A stretch of 47,295 nucleotides of DNA from UBA6821 sp044236545 (GTDB taxonomy: Bacteria > Verrucomicrobiota > Verrucomicrobiia > Chthoniobacterales > UBA6821): contig JBIIGI010000009.1 of the NCBI GenBank assembly GCA_044236545.1, positions 1 through 47,295 of the forward strand, written 5' to 3'. Under the pieces are notes generated by a model that ran no database searches, had not been told where the DNA came from, and saw only the letters and a list, made by a program, of their open reading frames with translations. Both the position numbers and the translations under genes were made by a program. Shown piece after piece: positions 16,180 to 26,233 of the stretch (position 1 is the first letter of the stretch; each line of letters starts with the position of its first letter).

Positions 16180-16276
16180 TAGAGCGTTTTTGCTTCATCT
16201 CTAGACATTCTTTGACGGCAGCTGCCCTCATGGCATCCGCAAATCCTGCGTCTATATCCGAATCAAAAACGCTCTA
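16180..16276. mobile_element. Miniature inverted-repeat element, IS630/Tc1-type ends
   Basis: A 97-base element with perfect 13-base terminal inverted repeats, TAGAGCGTTTTTG (16180-16192) and CAAAAACGCTCTA (16264-16276). Both ends carry TA, as expected for the TA target duplication of IS630-like transposons, whose ends often start GAGCG. The inside is non-coding and contains the palindrome GGCAGCTGCC. The right end supplies the TAG stop codon of the transglutaminase gene. No transposase is present, so it would be moved in trans. Confidence 0.6.
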
Positions 16277-17176
16277 ACCGATCCGCTGCACGGTGACCTC
16301 CACGACCATCTCCCGGGTGCCCTTGCCGCGGAATGTTCCTCCAACCGGCCTGATGTCAGCGTAGTCGCGTCCCACGGCTATCTTCACGTAGCGGGTGTCA
16401 GTCTCGCGGTGGTGGGTGGGATCGTATCCCTTCCAGCCATATCCCGGGATAAAGACCTCTAGCCAGGCATGGCTTGCCTCGATTTCCCTAGGCAGCTTGT
16501 GCTGGTTCAAAAAGTATCCGCTGACATAACGCGCCGGAATGCCGTGGGTGCGGCAGAGTCCGAGCATCAGGTGGGCGAAGTCCTGACAGACCCCCTGTTT
16601 CCGTTGGATCACCTCGACGGCGCGGGTGTTCACGTTGGTCGAGAGAGGGGTGTACTTGTAGTTGCGGTGGATGTGCTCGCCGATGGCCACGGTGTCGGTC
16701 CAGACATCGCGGAGACCGACGGGAAGGGCGTCGACGGCTTCCCTCCAGACATCGGCACCCAATGAGACGAACTCGGTGCCATGAAGGAAATCAAAGTGAA
16801 GCTCCTTCACGGAAGCCTCGGTGAGCGCTTCGGAGCCGGCCTGCGGAACGGGACCGCGTGAATCCGTCAGGGTCCTGACAAGAGAGGCTGCCTTCACCGT
16901 GAGTGATTCGTGCGGGTTCTGGACGTCGAAGTAGTGAACGCAGTTGGAGTAGAGGTCCGGATAGTCGCGGATCACCGAGTCGGGATCGATCCGAAAGCTG
17001 AATTCCCGGCACTCCTGCAGGTGGTCGCTCACCGGTTGAAGGCGGGCCTCGTTGAAGCTGTCGTGGACGGGGCCTTCGTAGCTGTAGCGGGTCAGGTGGG
17101 AGATGCCCAGGAGCAGCGGTTCGTCCCAGACGCTCTCATCCGCAGGGGTCGCGGAGGCTTCGTTCTGCGGGGTCAT
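16274..17176 (-). CDS. Transglutaminase-like cysteine peptidase-fold protein
   Basis: 300 residues. An N-terminal beta domain (about 22-100, starting LLLGISHLTRYSYEG) precedes the transglutaminase core with the catalytic triad Cys 197 (GVCQDFAHLM), His 236 (SHAWLEV) and Asp 252 (GYDPTHH). ATG 17176 overlaps the stop of the upstream Alpha-E gene (ATGA); an open frame continues upstream but without family similarity. The stop codon lies in a miniature transposable element, so a few natural residues may be lost. The three-gene set ATP-grasp / Alpha-E / transglutaminase is widespread and predicted to make or process peptide-like products; no biochemistry is firmly assigned. Confidence 0.92.
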   Translation of the reverse strand: MTPQNEASATPADESVWDEPLLLGISHLTRYSYEGPVHDSFNEARLQPVSDHLQECREFSFRIDPDSVIRDYPDLYSNCVHYFDVQNPHESLTVKAASLVRTLTDSRGPVPQAGSEALTEASVKELHFDFLHGTEFVSLGADVWREAVDALPVGLRDVWTDTVAIGEHIHRNYKYTPLSTNVNTRAVEVIQRKQGVCQDFAHLMLGLCRTHGIPARYVSGYFLNQHKLPREIEASHAWLEVFIPGYGWKGYDPTHHRETDTRYVKIAVGRDYADIRPVGGTFRGKGTREMVVEVTVQRIG

Positions 17177-18258
17177 TGCTGCTGTTGCATCTGCTGCTGG
17201 TGAAGGAGGATCTCCGCCTGCATGTCGACGGGAGGGTGGTACATGTATTCCTGATAGATGTGATCGTCGAGACGATCGAGGACGGTCTGGACCCCCTGGA
17301 GAAACTGGTGGAGCCCGCTGTTCTGAATCTCGTCGATCGTGAGGAAGTTCAGGTCGGAGAGCAGCTTGCCGAAGGCCCGCTCCTCGGGGCTCCGGTACTC
17401 CCGCCGCTCTTTGCCGCTGAGACGGTGGAGGTCCTCGTCGAGGCGCTGCATGCAGGCGCGGATCGAGCGAGGGAAGGTCGTCGAGAAGATCAGGAACTCG
17501 GCGACCTTCTTGGGCAGGATATCCTCGACGTGGAATTTCCTGTAGGCCTCGAGCGCGCTGGCCGAGCGTAGGATCGCCTGCCACTGCGCGGCATCCACCG
17601 CTCCGCCGACGTCGGCGATGCTCGGGAGCAGGATGTGATACTTGATGTCGAGGATGCGGGTGGTCTTGTCGGCGCGCTCGAGGAACTTGCCGATATTCAT
17701 AAACTCGTATCCCTCGCTTCGCGTGAAGGTGGAGGCGGTGATGCCCTGGAAGAGATGGGAGTATTTCTTGATCTGCTCGTAGAACTCGTGTGCGCCGCTC
17801 TGCCAGACCTCGCGGGCATTCTTCGACTTCAGGAAGAGGTAGCACTCGTTGAGCGCCTCGAACATCTCCAGGGAGATCTGGTCGCGCACCTGCCGGGCAT
17901 TCTCGCGGGCCGTGAAGAGGCAGGAGATGATCGAATTGGGGTTCTCTTCCCGGAAGGTGAGGAACTCCGTCACGCTCTCGCTGTCGGCCCGTTCGTAGAG
18001 TCTGAAGAAAGTCTCCTCGTCGCCGGCCGAGCAGAGGATCGGGAGCCAGTGCTCCTTGAGTTGCTGGTCGTTGAGATCGGCGAAGTCGAGCATCAGTTGA
18101 AGGTTCACGTCGAGGAGACGCGCTACGTTCTCCGAGCGCTCGATGTAGCGGCTCATCCAGTAGAGGGAGTTGGCGACGCGCGAGAGCATTACCTGGGAGT
18201 CGCGCCTGTCGCTGATCGGCTTCTGGGCCGTGGGAACGGGAGTGTGAAAATCGCTCAT
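17173..18258 (-). CDS. Alpha-E domain protein (DUF403)
   Basis: 361 residues. Starts near the family hallmark MLSRVANSLYWMSRYIERSE (about 24-43) and is almost fully helical, with charged heptad-like segments and a glutamine-rich tail. It is always found beside circularly permuted ATP-grasp proteins; the function is unknown, presumably as a partner in the same peptide-forming system. ATG 18258 is preferred; ATG 18276 would add six residues and nearly abut the upstream stop. Translation is coupled to the transglutaminase by ATGA overlap. Confidence 0.9.
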   Translation of the reverse strand: MSDFHTPVPTAQKPISDRRDSQVMLSRVANSLYWMSRYIERSENVARLLDVNLQLMLDFADLNDQQLKEHWLPILCSAGDEETFFRLYERADSESVTEFLTFREENPNSIISCLFTARENARQVRDQISLEMFEALNECYLFLKSKNAREVWQSGAHEFYEQIKKYSHLFQGITASTFTRSEGYEFMNIGKFLERADKTTRILDIKYHILLPSIADVGGAVDAAQWQAILRSASALEAYRKFHVEDILPKKVAEFLIFSTTFPRSIRACMQRLDEDLHRLSGKERREYRSPEERAFGKLLSDLNFLTIDEIQNSGLHQFLQGVQTVLDRLDDHIYQEYMYHPPVDMQAEILLHQQQMQQQQ

Positions 18259-18281
18259 GGTCTGGAAAGTGATCATCCCGC

Positions 18282-19727
18282 TCAGGAATCCCCGTAGAGG
18301 ACCCAGCTGTCCTTGGATCCCCCTCCCTGGGAGGAGTTCACCACCAGGGATCCCTTGCGGAGGGCCACGCGGGTGAGACCTCCGGGAGTCACCGTCGTCT
18401 TCTCGCCGCAGAGGATGTAGGGGCGCAGGTCGACATGGCGCCCCTCGAAACCTTCCCCGCACCAGGTGGGGTGACGCGAGAGCGAGATCGGATGCTGGGC
18501 GATGAAGTTGCGCGGGTTGGCCCGGATCTGTTCGCGGAAGGACTCGATCTCCTCCTTGGTGGCCCAGGGGCCCATCAGCATCCCGTAGCCGCCCGCCTCG
18601 TTGGCGGACTTCACCACGAGCTTCCCAAGGTTCTCCATGATGAAGACGCGGTCCTCCGGTTCGCTGGCCAGGAAGGTTCCCACATTCGGAAGGATCGGTT
18701 CCTCACCGAGGTAGTATTTGATCATCTTCGGAACGAAGTAATAGACCACCTTGTCGTCGGCGACCCCCGTTCCGATGCTGTTGGCGAGGCTCACATTGCC
18801 GGAGCGGTAGGCATGGACCAGGCCGGGAACGCCCAGCAGGGAGTCGGGACGGAAGACCGTCGGATCAAGAAAGTCGTCGTCGATGCGCCTGTAGATCACG
18901 TCGACGGGAACGAGTCCCGAGGTGGTGCGCATGTAGACCTTCGCGTCACGGACGACCAGATCGCGCCCCTCCACGATCGGGATGCCCATCTGGCGGGCGA
19001 GGAAGGCGTGCTCGAAGTAGGCGCTGTTGAAGACCCCGGGCGTCATCAGCACGACGTTGGGTTGCGAGGTTCCGAGCGACGGAGGGGAGACATACTGCAG
19101 GACCTTGCGGAGTTCCGCGGCATAGGTGTCGACCGGTTGAACGCGCGCCGAGCGGTAGAGATCGGGGAATGCTCTCTTCAGCGCGGCGCGGTTCTCCAGC
19201 ATGTAGCTGGCGCCCGAGGGACAGCGGAGATTGTCCTCCAGGACAAGATAGTTGCCGTCACGGTCGCGGATCAGGTCGGTGCCGCAGATATGAATGTAGA
19301 TGTCCTTCGGCACGTTGAAGCCCATGAACTCACGGCGGAAATGCTTCGCCCCGAGGATATAGTGGGGAGGGATGACGCGGTCCTTGAGGATCTTCTGATC
19401 GTGGTAGATGTCGTGCAGGAAGAGGTTGAGCGCCGTGATGCGCTGGATCAGCCCCTTCTCGATCCTCCGCCACTCGCTGTCGGGAATGACCCTCGGCACC
19501 AGATCAAAGGGGAAGATGCGCTCGGTTCCCTGATCGTCATTGTAGACCGTGAAGGTGACGCCGCTTCGCATGAAGGCCAGATCGACCGCCGTCTGCTTCC
19601 GACGGTGCTCCGCCTGATCAAGGATCTGGAGCCGCTCGGCGATCCGTCCGTAGTGAGGCCTCACGGTCGCCTTGTCGGCGAACATTTCGTCAAAGAAGTC
19701 TTCGGGTTCGTAGCGGTCGATGAGCAT
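18282..19727 (-). CDS. Circularly permuted ATP-grasp protein (DUF404/DUF407)
   Basis: 481 residues, the usual length. Typical features include MRSGVTFTVYNDDQGTERIF, the DRDGNYLVLEDNLRCPSG segment (ATP-grasp metal/ATP site) and LVVKSANEAGGYGMLMG, with a C-terminal HVDLRPYILCG block. ATP-grasp enzymes join a carboxylate to an amine or thiol through an acyl phosphate; the substrate of this subfamily is not known. It is the first gene of the three-gene operon. Word repeats lie immediately upstream of its start codon. Confidence 0.94.
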   Translation of the reverse strand: MLIDRYEPEDFFDEMFADKATVRPHYGRIAERLQILDQAEHRRKQTAVDLAFMRSGVTFTVYNDDQGTERIFPFDLVPRVIPDSEWRRIEKGLIQRITALNLFLHDIYHDQKILKDRVIPPHYILGAKHFRREFMGFNVPKDIYIHICGTDLIRDRDGNYLVLEDNLRCPSGASYMLENRAALKRAFPDLYRSARVQPVDTYAAELRKVLQYVSPPSLGTSQPNVVLMTPGVFNSAYFEHAFLARQMGIPIVEGRDLVVRDAKVYMRTTSGLVPVDVIYRRIDDDFLDPTVFRPDSLLGVPGLVHAYRSGNVSLANSIGTGVADDKVVYYFVPKMIKYYLGEEPILPNVGTFLASEPEDRVFIMENLGKLVVKSANEAGGYGMLMGPWATKEEIESFREQIRANPRNFIAQHPISLSRHPTWCGEGFEGRHVDLRPYILCGEKTTVTPGGLTRVALRKGSLVVNSSQGGGSKDSWVLYGDS

Positions 19728-19732
19728 AGAGG

Positions 19733-19768
19733 TGGGGAATAGGGAATAGGTGATGGGGGATTGGGAAC
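19733..19768. repeat. Word repeat at the ATP-grasp gene start
   Basis: On the plus strand, GGGGAATAGGGAATAGG and GGGGGATTGGGAA are the inverse of the CCTATTCCC and GATTCCC words near the recombinase gene (13830-14990). It ends five bases from the ATG of the ATP-grasp gene, so it makes up most of the leader. Confidence 0.5.
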
Positions 19769-19811
19769 TAGAAAAGCAATTCCCGGGCCAGATCCCTGTG
19801 AATCCCCAAGA

Positions 19812-20846
19812 TCAGTTTTTCCTAAGCAGCTCGTTGATCCGCAACTCGTAGTTATCGCGGGCATTGAGGGTCTGAAGGCATCCCTGTTTGTCGATCAGCC
19901 AGAGCGTGGGGAGGGAGTTGATGCCGAATCTCCGTGCGATGCCACCCTGCCATCCCTTTCCATCAAAGGCCACGGGCCAGTCAATCCGAAGGGTCTTCAC
20001 GGCGGCGTCGAGGTCGGCCCGGTCCTGATCCAGGCTCACTCCAATCACTTTCAGTCCCGGAACACCTGAGGCGTAGGCGGTGAAGTCGCGCATCCAGAGA
20101 AGACTCGGGGCCGACTCGGCCGCCCAGAAGACAAGGGCCACGACCCTCCCCTTGTAGTGGGAAAGATCGAGGGTCTTTCCGGCCGGCCCCGCGAAGGTTA
20201 GATCGACGGGCTTTCCGAGTTGATCAAGCCGTTTGAGGTCATCCCGGAGGCGCGCTATGAGAGCCTCGTCGGGGAGGGTGCCTTTCATGGCAAGGGCCTG
20301 CTCCACAAGGGGTCGCTTCTGTTCCGGATGGTTGTCGCAGAGCGAGGCTGCCTCAGCGAGGAGTCGAGGGGCCCGACGGTCCTCCGGAAAAGCAGATGCA
20401 AAGGTTCGGGCGCTGGTCACCGCACGATCCCTGCGCTGGTCGGGATCACCTCCGAGATTTAACCATTGCAGCGAGATGCGGCGGAACATCGCCTCAGCCC
20501 GCTGACTCTCCTCCGGAGCCTCCTTTTCGAGCGCGATCAGCCTGGAGAGAGCTTCGTCGACAACTCGGGGATCCTCTTCCAGGGCGCCGAGTCTGGCTTG
20601 TGCGACGGCGAGTCGGACCTTTGAATCGTAGGCATGGGGATCGTCGGGGAAGTCCTTCTGAAAAGTCTTGTTCGCGGTGATCTGGGCTTCGAAGCGCTCC
20701 CGCATCGCGGCTTTGGCCTTGGCGGCATTCGGCGAGAGCCTGGTGACCGGGAGATCAAGGGCGGTTACCTGCGACCAGTCAGCGTGCAGGGGAAGCGATT
20801 CCGCAACGAGAAGGGTCAGCAGGATTGGAAAACATTTCGGGATCAT
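19812..20846 (-). CDS. Secreted thioredoxin-fold protein lacking the CxxC cysteines
   Basis: 344 residues. A signal peptide (about 1-22) is followed by a long helical, TPR-like part (about 40-210) and a C-terminal TlpA/AhpC-type thioredoxin fold (about 215-340). The fold is recognisable from KGRVVALVFWAAESAPS and a cis-proline region INSLPTLWLIDKQG. Where TlpA proteins have WCxxC, this reads ESAPS: Ser 245 and Ser 248 replace both redox cysteines, so ordinary disulfide chemistry is not possible. It may be a binding or scaffold domain. Its ATG overlaps the stop of the EEP gene upstream (ATGA), so the two are co-translated. Confidence 0.82.
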   Translation of the reverse strand: MIPKCFPILLTLLVAESLPLHADWSQVTALDLPVTRLSPNAAKAKAAMRERFEAQITANKTFQKDFPDDPHAYDSKVRLAVAQARLGALEEDPRVVDEALSRLIALEKEAPEESQRAEAMFRRISLQWLNLGGDPDQRRDRAVTSARTFASAFPEDRRAPRLLAEAASLCDNHPEQKRPLVEQALAMKGTLPDEALIARLRDDLKRLDQLGKPVDLTFAGPAGKTLDLSHYKGRVVALVFWAAESAPSLLWMRDFTAYASGVPGLKVIGVSLDQDRADLDAAVKTLRIDWPVAFDGKGWQGGIARRFGINSLPTLWLIDKQGCLQTLNARDNYELRINELLRKN

Positions 20847-21778
20847 GAGGCTGGCGGTTTGATGGAAACAAAGACAGGACAGTGGTCACTAGCCTCCCTC
20901 CAGTATGGGGGGCGGGCGATGCCGGAGCGTGCGGAGTCAATGTCCTCTTCCAGTCTCCTGCTCACCAGAATGTAGTCAATGCGGGAGTAGATGTCGGCGC
21001 TTCCCCAATGGTGGGTCCAGCGTTCACCACGATCATCGGACAGGGGGAGCGGGCGAAGGCTGTCGGGCCACTCCGGCTTTCCCGTGATCTGACGGAAGCA
21101 CTCCGCGTTCTTGGTCTCATTAAGGTCACCCATTACGATGAGGCGCGTGGCCGGTTCGCTTCGCAGGATGTCGCGTACGCGGCGACGGACCTCCCGGGCC
21201 TCCGCTTCCCGGAGTTTTCCCTCGTTGTATTCGGCGACCTCAAGCTTGGACTTGAGGTGGAGGCAGAGTAGGCGGATGCGGTAACCGGAACGCGGTTCCA
21301 GCGTCACGTCGAGAATGCCGCGAGGACTGTGGAGCATCATCCCGTCCACCCAGATAGGAAGGTTCTCCTGTGAGCGCCGCTCCACGATCGGGTAACGGCT
21401 GAGCAGGGCGATTCGGCGCGTGGAGTCGGCGGCTTCAAGGAACTCGGCGTGCGGAAAATCGATCCCTGCCGCGCGGAGCCTGCGTCGCAGATCCTCCAGA
21501 TCCCTGCCATCGCCGATCTCCATGAGTCCCAGAACATCGGGACGAACCTCCGCGATCATCCGGACGACGGCCTGTTTTTCCGATGCCGGCTTGCCCGCGC
21601 TGGTCCGGAAGTGACCCCCTACACGCCGCGGCATCGTGAGGTAGTTCTCCACATTGTAGGTGGCGATCCGGACCTCCCCCTCCTGCGCTGTGGCGGCTTG
21701 AAGGAGCCCCACCCCTGCGGGGAGGAGAAAAAAAACCAGGGCGAGGTGAAATGATTTCCTGACGGTCGCCGCGCCCAC
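20843..21778 (-). CDS. Secreted endonuclease/exonuclease/phosphatase-fold protein
   Basis: 311 residues. The signal sequence is about 1-31, with Arg-Lys-Ser-Phe before the hydrophobic core, loosely Tat-like. The EEP fold motifs are IATYNVENYL (38-47), GLMEIGD, LHLKSKL, VMGDLNE and a final SDHCPVF with the catalytic Asp-His. The substrate is not predictable: nucleic acid, phospholipid or sugar phosphate. It lies eight bases after tatA, and its stop overlaps the Cys-less thioredoxin-fold gene. The order tatA-EEP-thioredoxin-fold suggests an exported pair. The fold is clear, the activity is not. Confidence 0.87.
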   Translation of the reverse strand: MGAATVRKSFHLALVFFLLPAGVGLLQAATAQEGEVRIATYNVENYLTMPRRVGGHFRTSAGKPASEKQAVVRMIAEVRPDVLGLMEIGDGRDLEDLRRRLRAAGIDFPHAEFLEAADSTRRIALLSRYPIVERRSQENLPIWVDGMMLHSPRGILDVTLEPRSGYRIRLLCLHLKSKLEVAEYNEGKLREAEAREVRRRVRDILRSEPATRLIVMGDLNETKNAECFRQITGKPEWPDSLRPLPLSDDRGERWTHHWGSADIYSRIDYILVSRRLEEDIDSARSGIARPPYWREASDHCPVFVSIKPPAS

Positions 21779-21786
21779 CTTTTTCC

Positions 21787-22041
21787 TTACGATGGTTTCT
21801 GATCTTCCTTGGCCGGAGTTGAGGATGCCTCACCGGTCCCCGGTGTGGTCTTGGCAACTTCCTTGTCGAATTCGTCCTTCGCTTTTTTGAATTCGTTCAC
21901 GCTCTGTCCCAATCCGCGGGCCAGTTCCGGAAGGCGCTTGGCACCGAAGAGAACCAGGACGATCACGAGCAGGACGATGAGGTCGGGACCGCTGGGAAGG
22001 CCAAAGGCAAGGAAACAGGGGAGGGAAGCGATCAGATGCAT
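21787..22041 (-). CDS. tatA: Twin-arginine translocase subunit TatA/TatE
   Basis: 84 residues. A short N-terminal membrane helix (about 19-32, DLIVLLVIVLVLF) is followed by the hallmark FGAKRLPELARGLGQSVNEF with the conserved Phe-Gly hinge and amphipathic helix. A charged, proline-containing tail ends the protein. TatA forms the pore part of the Tat system that exports folded proteins. tatC is not in the window. It is the first gene of the small minus-strand operon with the EEP protein. Confidence 0.93.
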   Translation of the reverse strand: MHLIASLPCFLAFGLPSGPDLIVLLVIVLVLFGAKRLPELARGLGQSVNEFKKAKDEFDKEVAKTTPGTGEASSTPAKEDQKPS

Positions 22042-22140
22042 ACACTCCTCCTAGCATCACCTGCGCCCGGTGCAACAAAACTTCGTCGTTTCGGGGCCTC
22101 CTTCTTGATCCCCCGGAAACCTCCCGGCTATCATCATGGC

Positions 22141-22692
22141 ATGCAAAGGATGCTTTCCCGTGGCCTGGTTCTGGCTGTTTTGGCATCCGGATTCCCCCTG
22201 AAGGCCTCCGGGCAGCAGAAGCCGCCCGGGATGCTCGATCGCATCATGAATCCGGACCGTCAATCAAAGAGCTCCTACGAGGGAAGGACCTTTGATCCCG
22301 GAGGGGGCTTCTCTGGAAGGACCGTTGCCACGCGCGAGTATGGGGGCACCAAGGCCTTTTCCTCCAAGGAGTTCACAACCCGAGATTATGCCGGAGGTCG
22401 CCAAAACTGGCTTGGCAAACTCCTCTTTGCCAAGAAAAAGCTACCTGAGAATCTCCAGAGGCAGAGCCGTGACGCGGGAAAGAAATTCAGCTCCAAGGAA
22501 CTCCCCCTCAAGAGCTATGGCGAGCCCGATAAGTTGAGTCCCTATTCCGGGCAGAATGCCTACCCCACACGCGAGGTGTCGCTGAAGGGTAAGAGCCAGG
22601 GGGCCATCGACAACGATCCAAAGCTTCAGGAGGCGGTGAAAAAAGGGCTTTCCATCGACGATGTCAGGAAACTGCTCAACAAATCCCCCTGA
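22141..22692 (+). CDS. Secreted basic protein with TR-x-Y-x-G repeats
   Basis: 183 residues from ATG 22141, the first residues being a signal peptide (about 1-22, ending ASG). The body repeats a loose unit of aromatic, Lys/Arg and Thr-Arg: YEGRTFDP, TREYGGTKAFSSKEF, TTRDYAGG, AGKKFSSKELPLKSYG and PTREVSLKG. It ends with a helical KGLSIDDVRKLLNK segment. I recall similar small secreted proteins from Verrucomicrobiota but know no function. The frame continues upstream to 22036, overlapping tatA, but the signal peptide fixes the start. It lies 21 bases upstream of tyrS and may be co-transcribed. Confidence 0.75.
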   Translation: MQRMLSRGLVLAVLASGFPLKASGQQKPPGMLDRIMNPDRQSKSSYEGRTFDPGGGFSGRTVATREYGGTKAFSSKEFTTRDYAGGRQNWLGKLLFAKKKLPENLQRQSRDAGKKFSSKELPLKSYGEPDKLSPYSGQNAYPTREVSLKGKSQGAIDNDPKLQEAVKKGLSIDDVRKLLNKSP

Positions 22693-22713
22693 TTGTGATG
22701 TTCTGACCGGCCC

Positions 22714-23889
<1,176 letters not shown>

Positions 23890-23914
23890 CGCTTTTTAGG
23901 AAAGAGTCGGTTTC

Positions 23915-25129
<1,215 letters not shown>

Positions 25130-25158
25130 GGGATGAGGGGTTCAGTATGGACAGGAAA

Positions 25159-26187
25159 TCATCCCTCCGCAATCGCACGGAATGCTTTCTCGATGGCTTT
25201 CCTGTGAGGGGAGGGTATCGGAAGGCCGGTAAGCTCCTCCCTGCTGAAGGGGCGGAGTTTGCCGGGCAAGGCCACCTTCACTGGAAACACCTTCATCGTG
25301 ATGCGATAACGGGTGATCGGGTAGGTAAGTTCCGTGATCCACCGACCGGCGGGCTTTGCAGTGCCCAGTTCCGGAAGAACCCAGAGTCCGCGCCAGCGAG
25401 GCCCCTCCGATTGCTGGAGATGGAGCTTCTGGCCTCGTTCAATCCATGCGCGGTGCTCGGTGAGCTTGGTGGTCACCCGGCGTGGTGATTTTTTGGGGAG
25501 CTTTTCCGGGGCGGTTGCAGAGCAGGAACTCTTCACCGGGCAGGCATTGCAGTCCGGTTTTCCAGCCGAGCAGACCAACGCACCGAGATCCATGAGGGCC
25601 GAGGCGATCTCCCGACATCCCGTTTCCGGAAAAAAGGATCCCGCGAGATTCGCGATGGCTTTTTTACCGGGCGCCGTGTCGATCGGCACGGTGACATTCC
25701 CCCAGCGTGCCAGCACCCGGATGATATTGGTGTCGAGCACCACGGCCGATCGGTCATGGGCGAAGGCCAGGATGGCCGCCGACGTGTAGGCGCCGATCCC
25801 GGGCAGCTCCAGAAGCGGTTCCTCCGAGTCGGGGACGCTTCCCCCGTGCCGCTGCATGATGGTTTTCGCAGCCGAGTGGAGTCGCCGGGCACGCGAGTAA
25901 TAGCCCAGCCCCTCCCACGCCGAGAGAACCTCCTGCTCGGAGGCGGCAGCCAGATCCGGAAGGCTTGGAAAACGCTTCATCCAGTCGGCGAAGCGAGGGA
26001 TCACGGTGGCCACCGTCGTCTGCTGGAGCATGAATTCGGAGACAAGCACGCCGTAGGGGGTGTTCTTGCGGCGCCAAGGAAGGTCGTGGCGTCCCGCCTG
26101 TGCATGCCACGAGAGCAGTGCCCGGCGGGCAGTCTTCGCGAGTCGCTCCGTCTGAACGGCTGTTTGCGCGGCTTTCGTTGTTTTCAT
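25159..26187 (-). CDS. mutY: A/G-specific adenine glycosylase
   Basis: 342 residues from ATG 26187. Helix-hairpin-helix LPGIGAYTSAAI, the catalytic Glu in SEFMLQQTTV and Asp in VVLDTNIIRVLARWG, and a 4Fe-4S loop C-x6-C-x2-C-x5-C (CSAGKPDCNACPVKSSC). The C-terminal NUDIX-like domain recognises 8-oxoguanine. It removes adenine paired with 8-oxoG. A GTG at 26229 would add 14 residues, but ATG 26187 has an AAGAGAG ribosome site. It is divergent from rnhC. Confidence 0.95.
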   Translation of the reverse strand: MKTTKAAQTAVQTERLAKTARRALLSWHAQAGRHDLPWRRKNTPYGVLVSEFMLQQTTVATVIPRFADWMKRFPSLPDLAAASEQEVLSAWEGLGYYSRARRLHSAAKTIMQRHGGSVPDSEEPLLELPGIGAYTSAAILAFAHDRSAVVLDTNIIRVLARWGNVTVPIDTAPGKKAIANLAGSFFPETGCREIASALMDLGALVCSAGKPDCNACPVKSSCSATAPEKLPKKSPRRVTTKLTEHRAWIERGQKLHLQQSEGPRWRGLWVLPELGTAKPAGRWITELTYPITRYRITMKVFPVKVALPGKLRPFSREELTGLPIPSPHRKAIEKAFRAIAEG

Positions 26188-26233
26188 TACAACGGCTCTC
26201 TTCTTGTCCACGGAACGCTCGTAGGGCACCTTG

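Noticed and set aside
17177..17845. N-terminal extension of the transglutaminase frame
   Set aside because: It overlaps the Alpha-E gene in another frame and has no similarity; ATG 17176 with ATGA overlap and the family start fits better.
18435..19742. A 435-codon plus-strand frame
   Set aside because: Antisense of the circularly permuted ATP-grasp gene; no recognisable motif.
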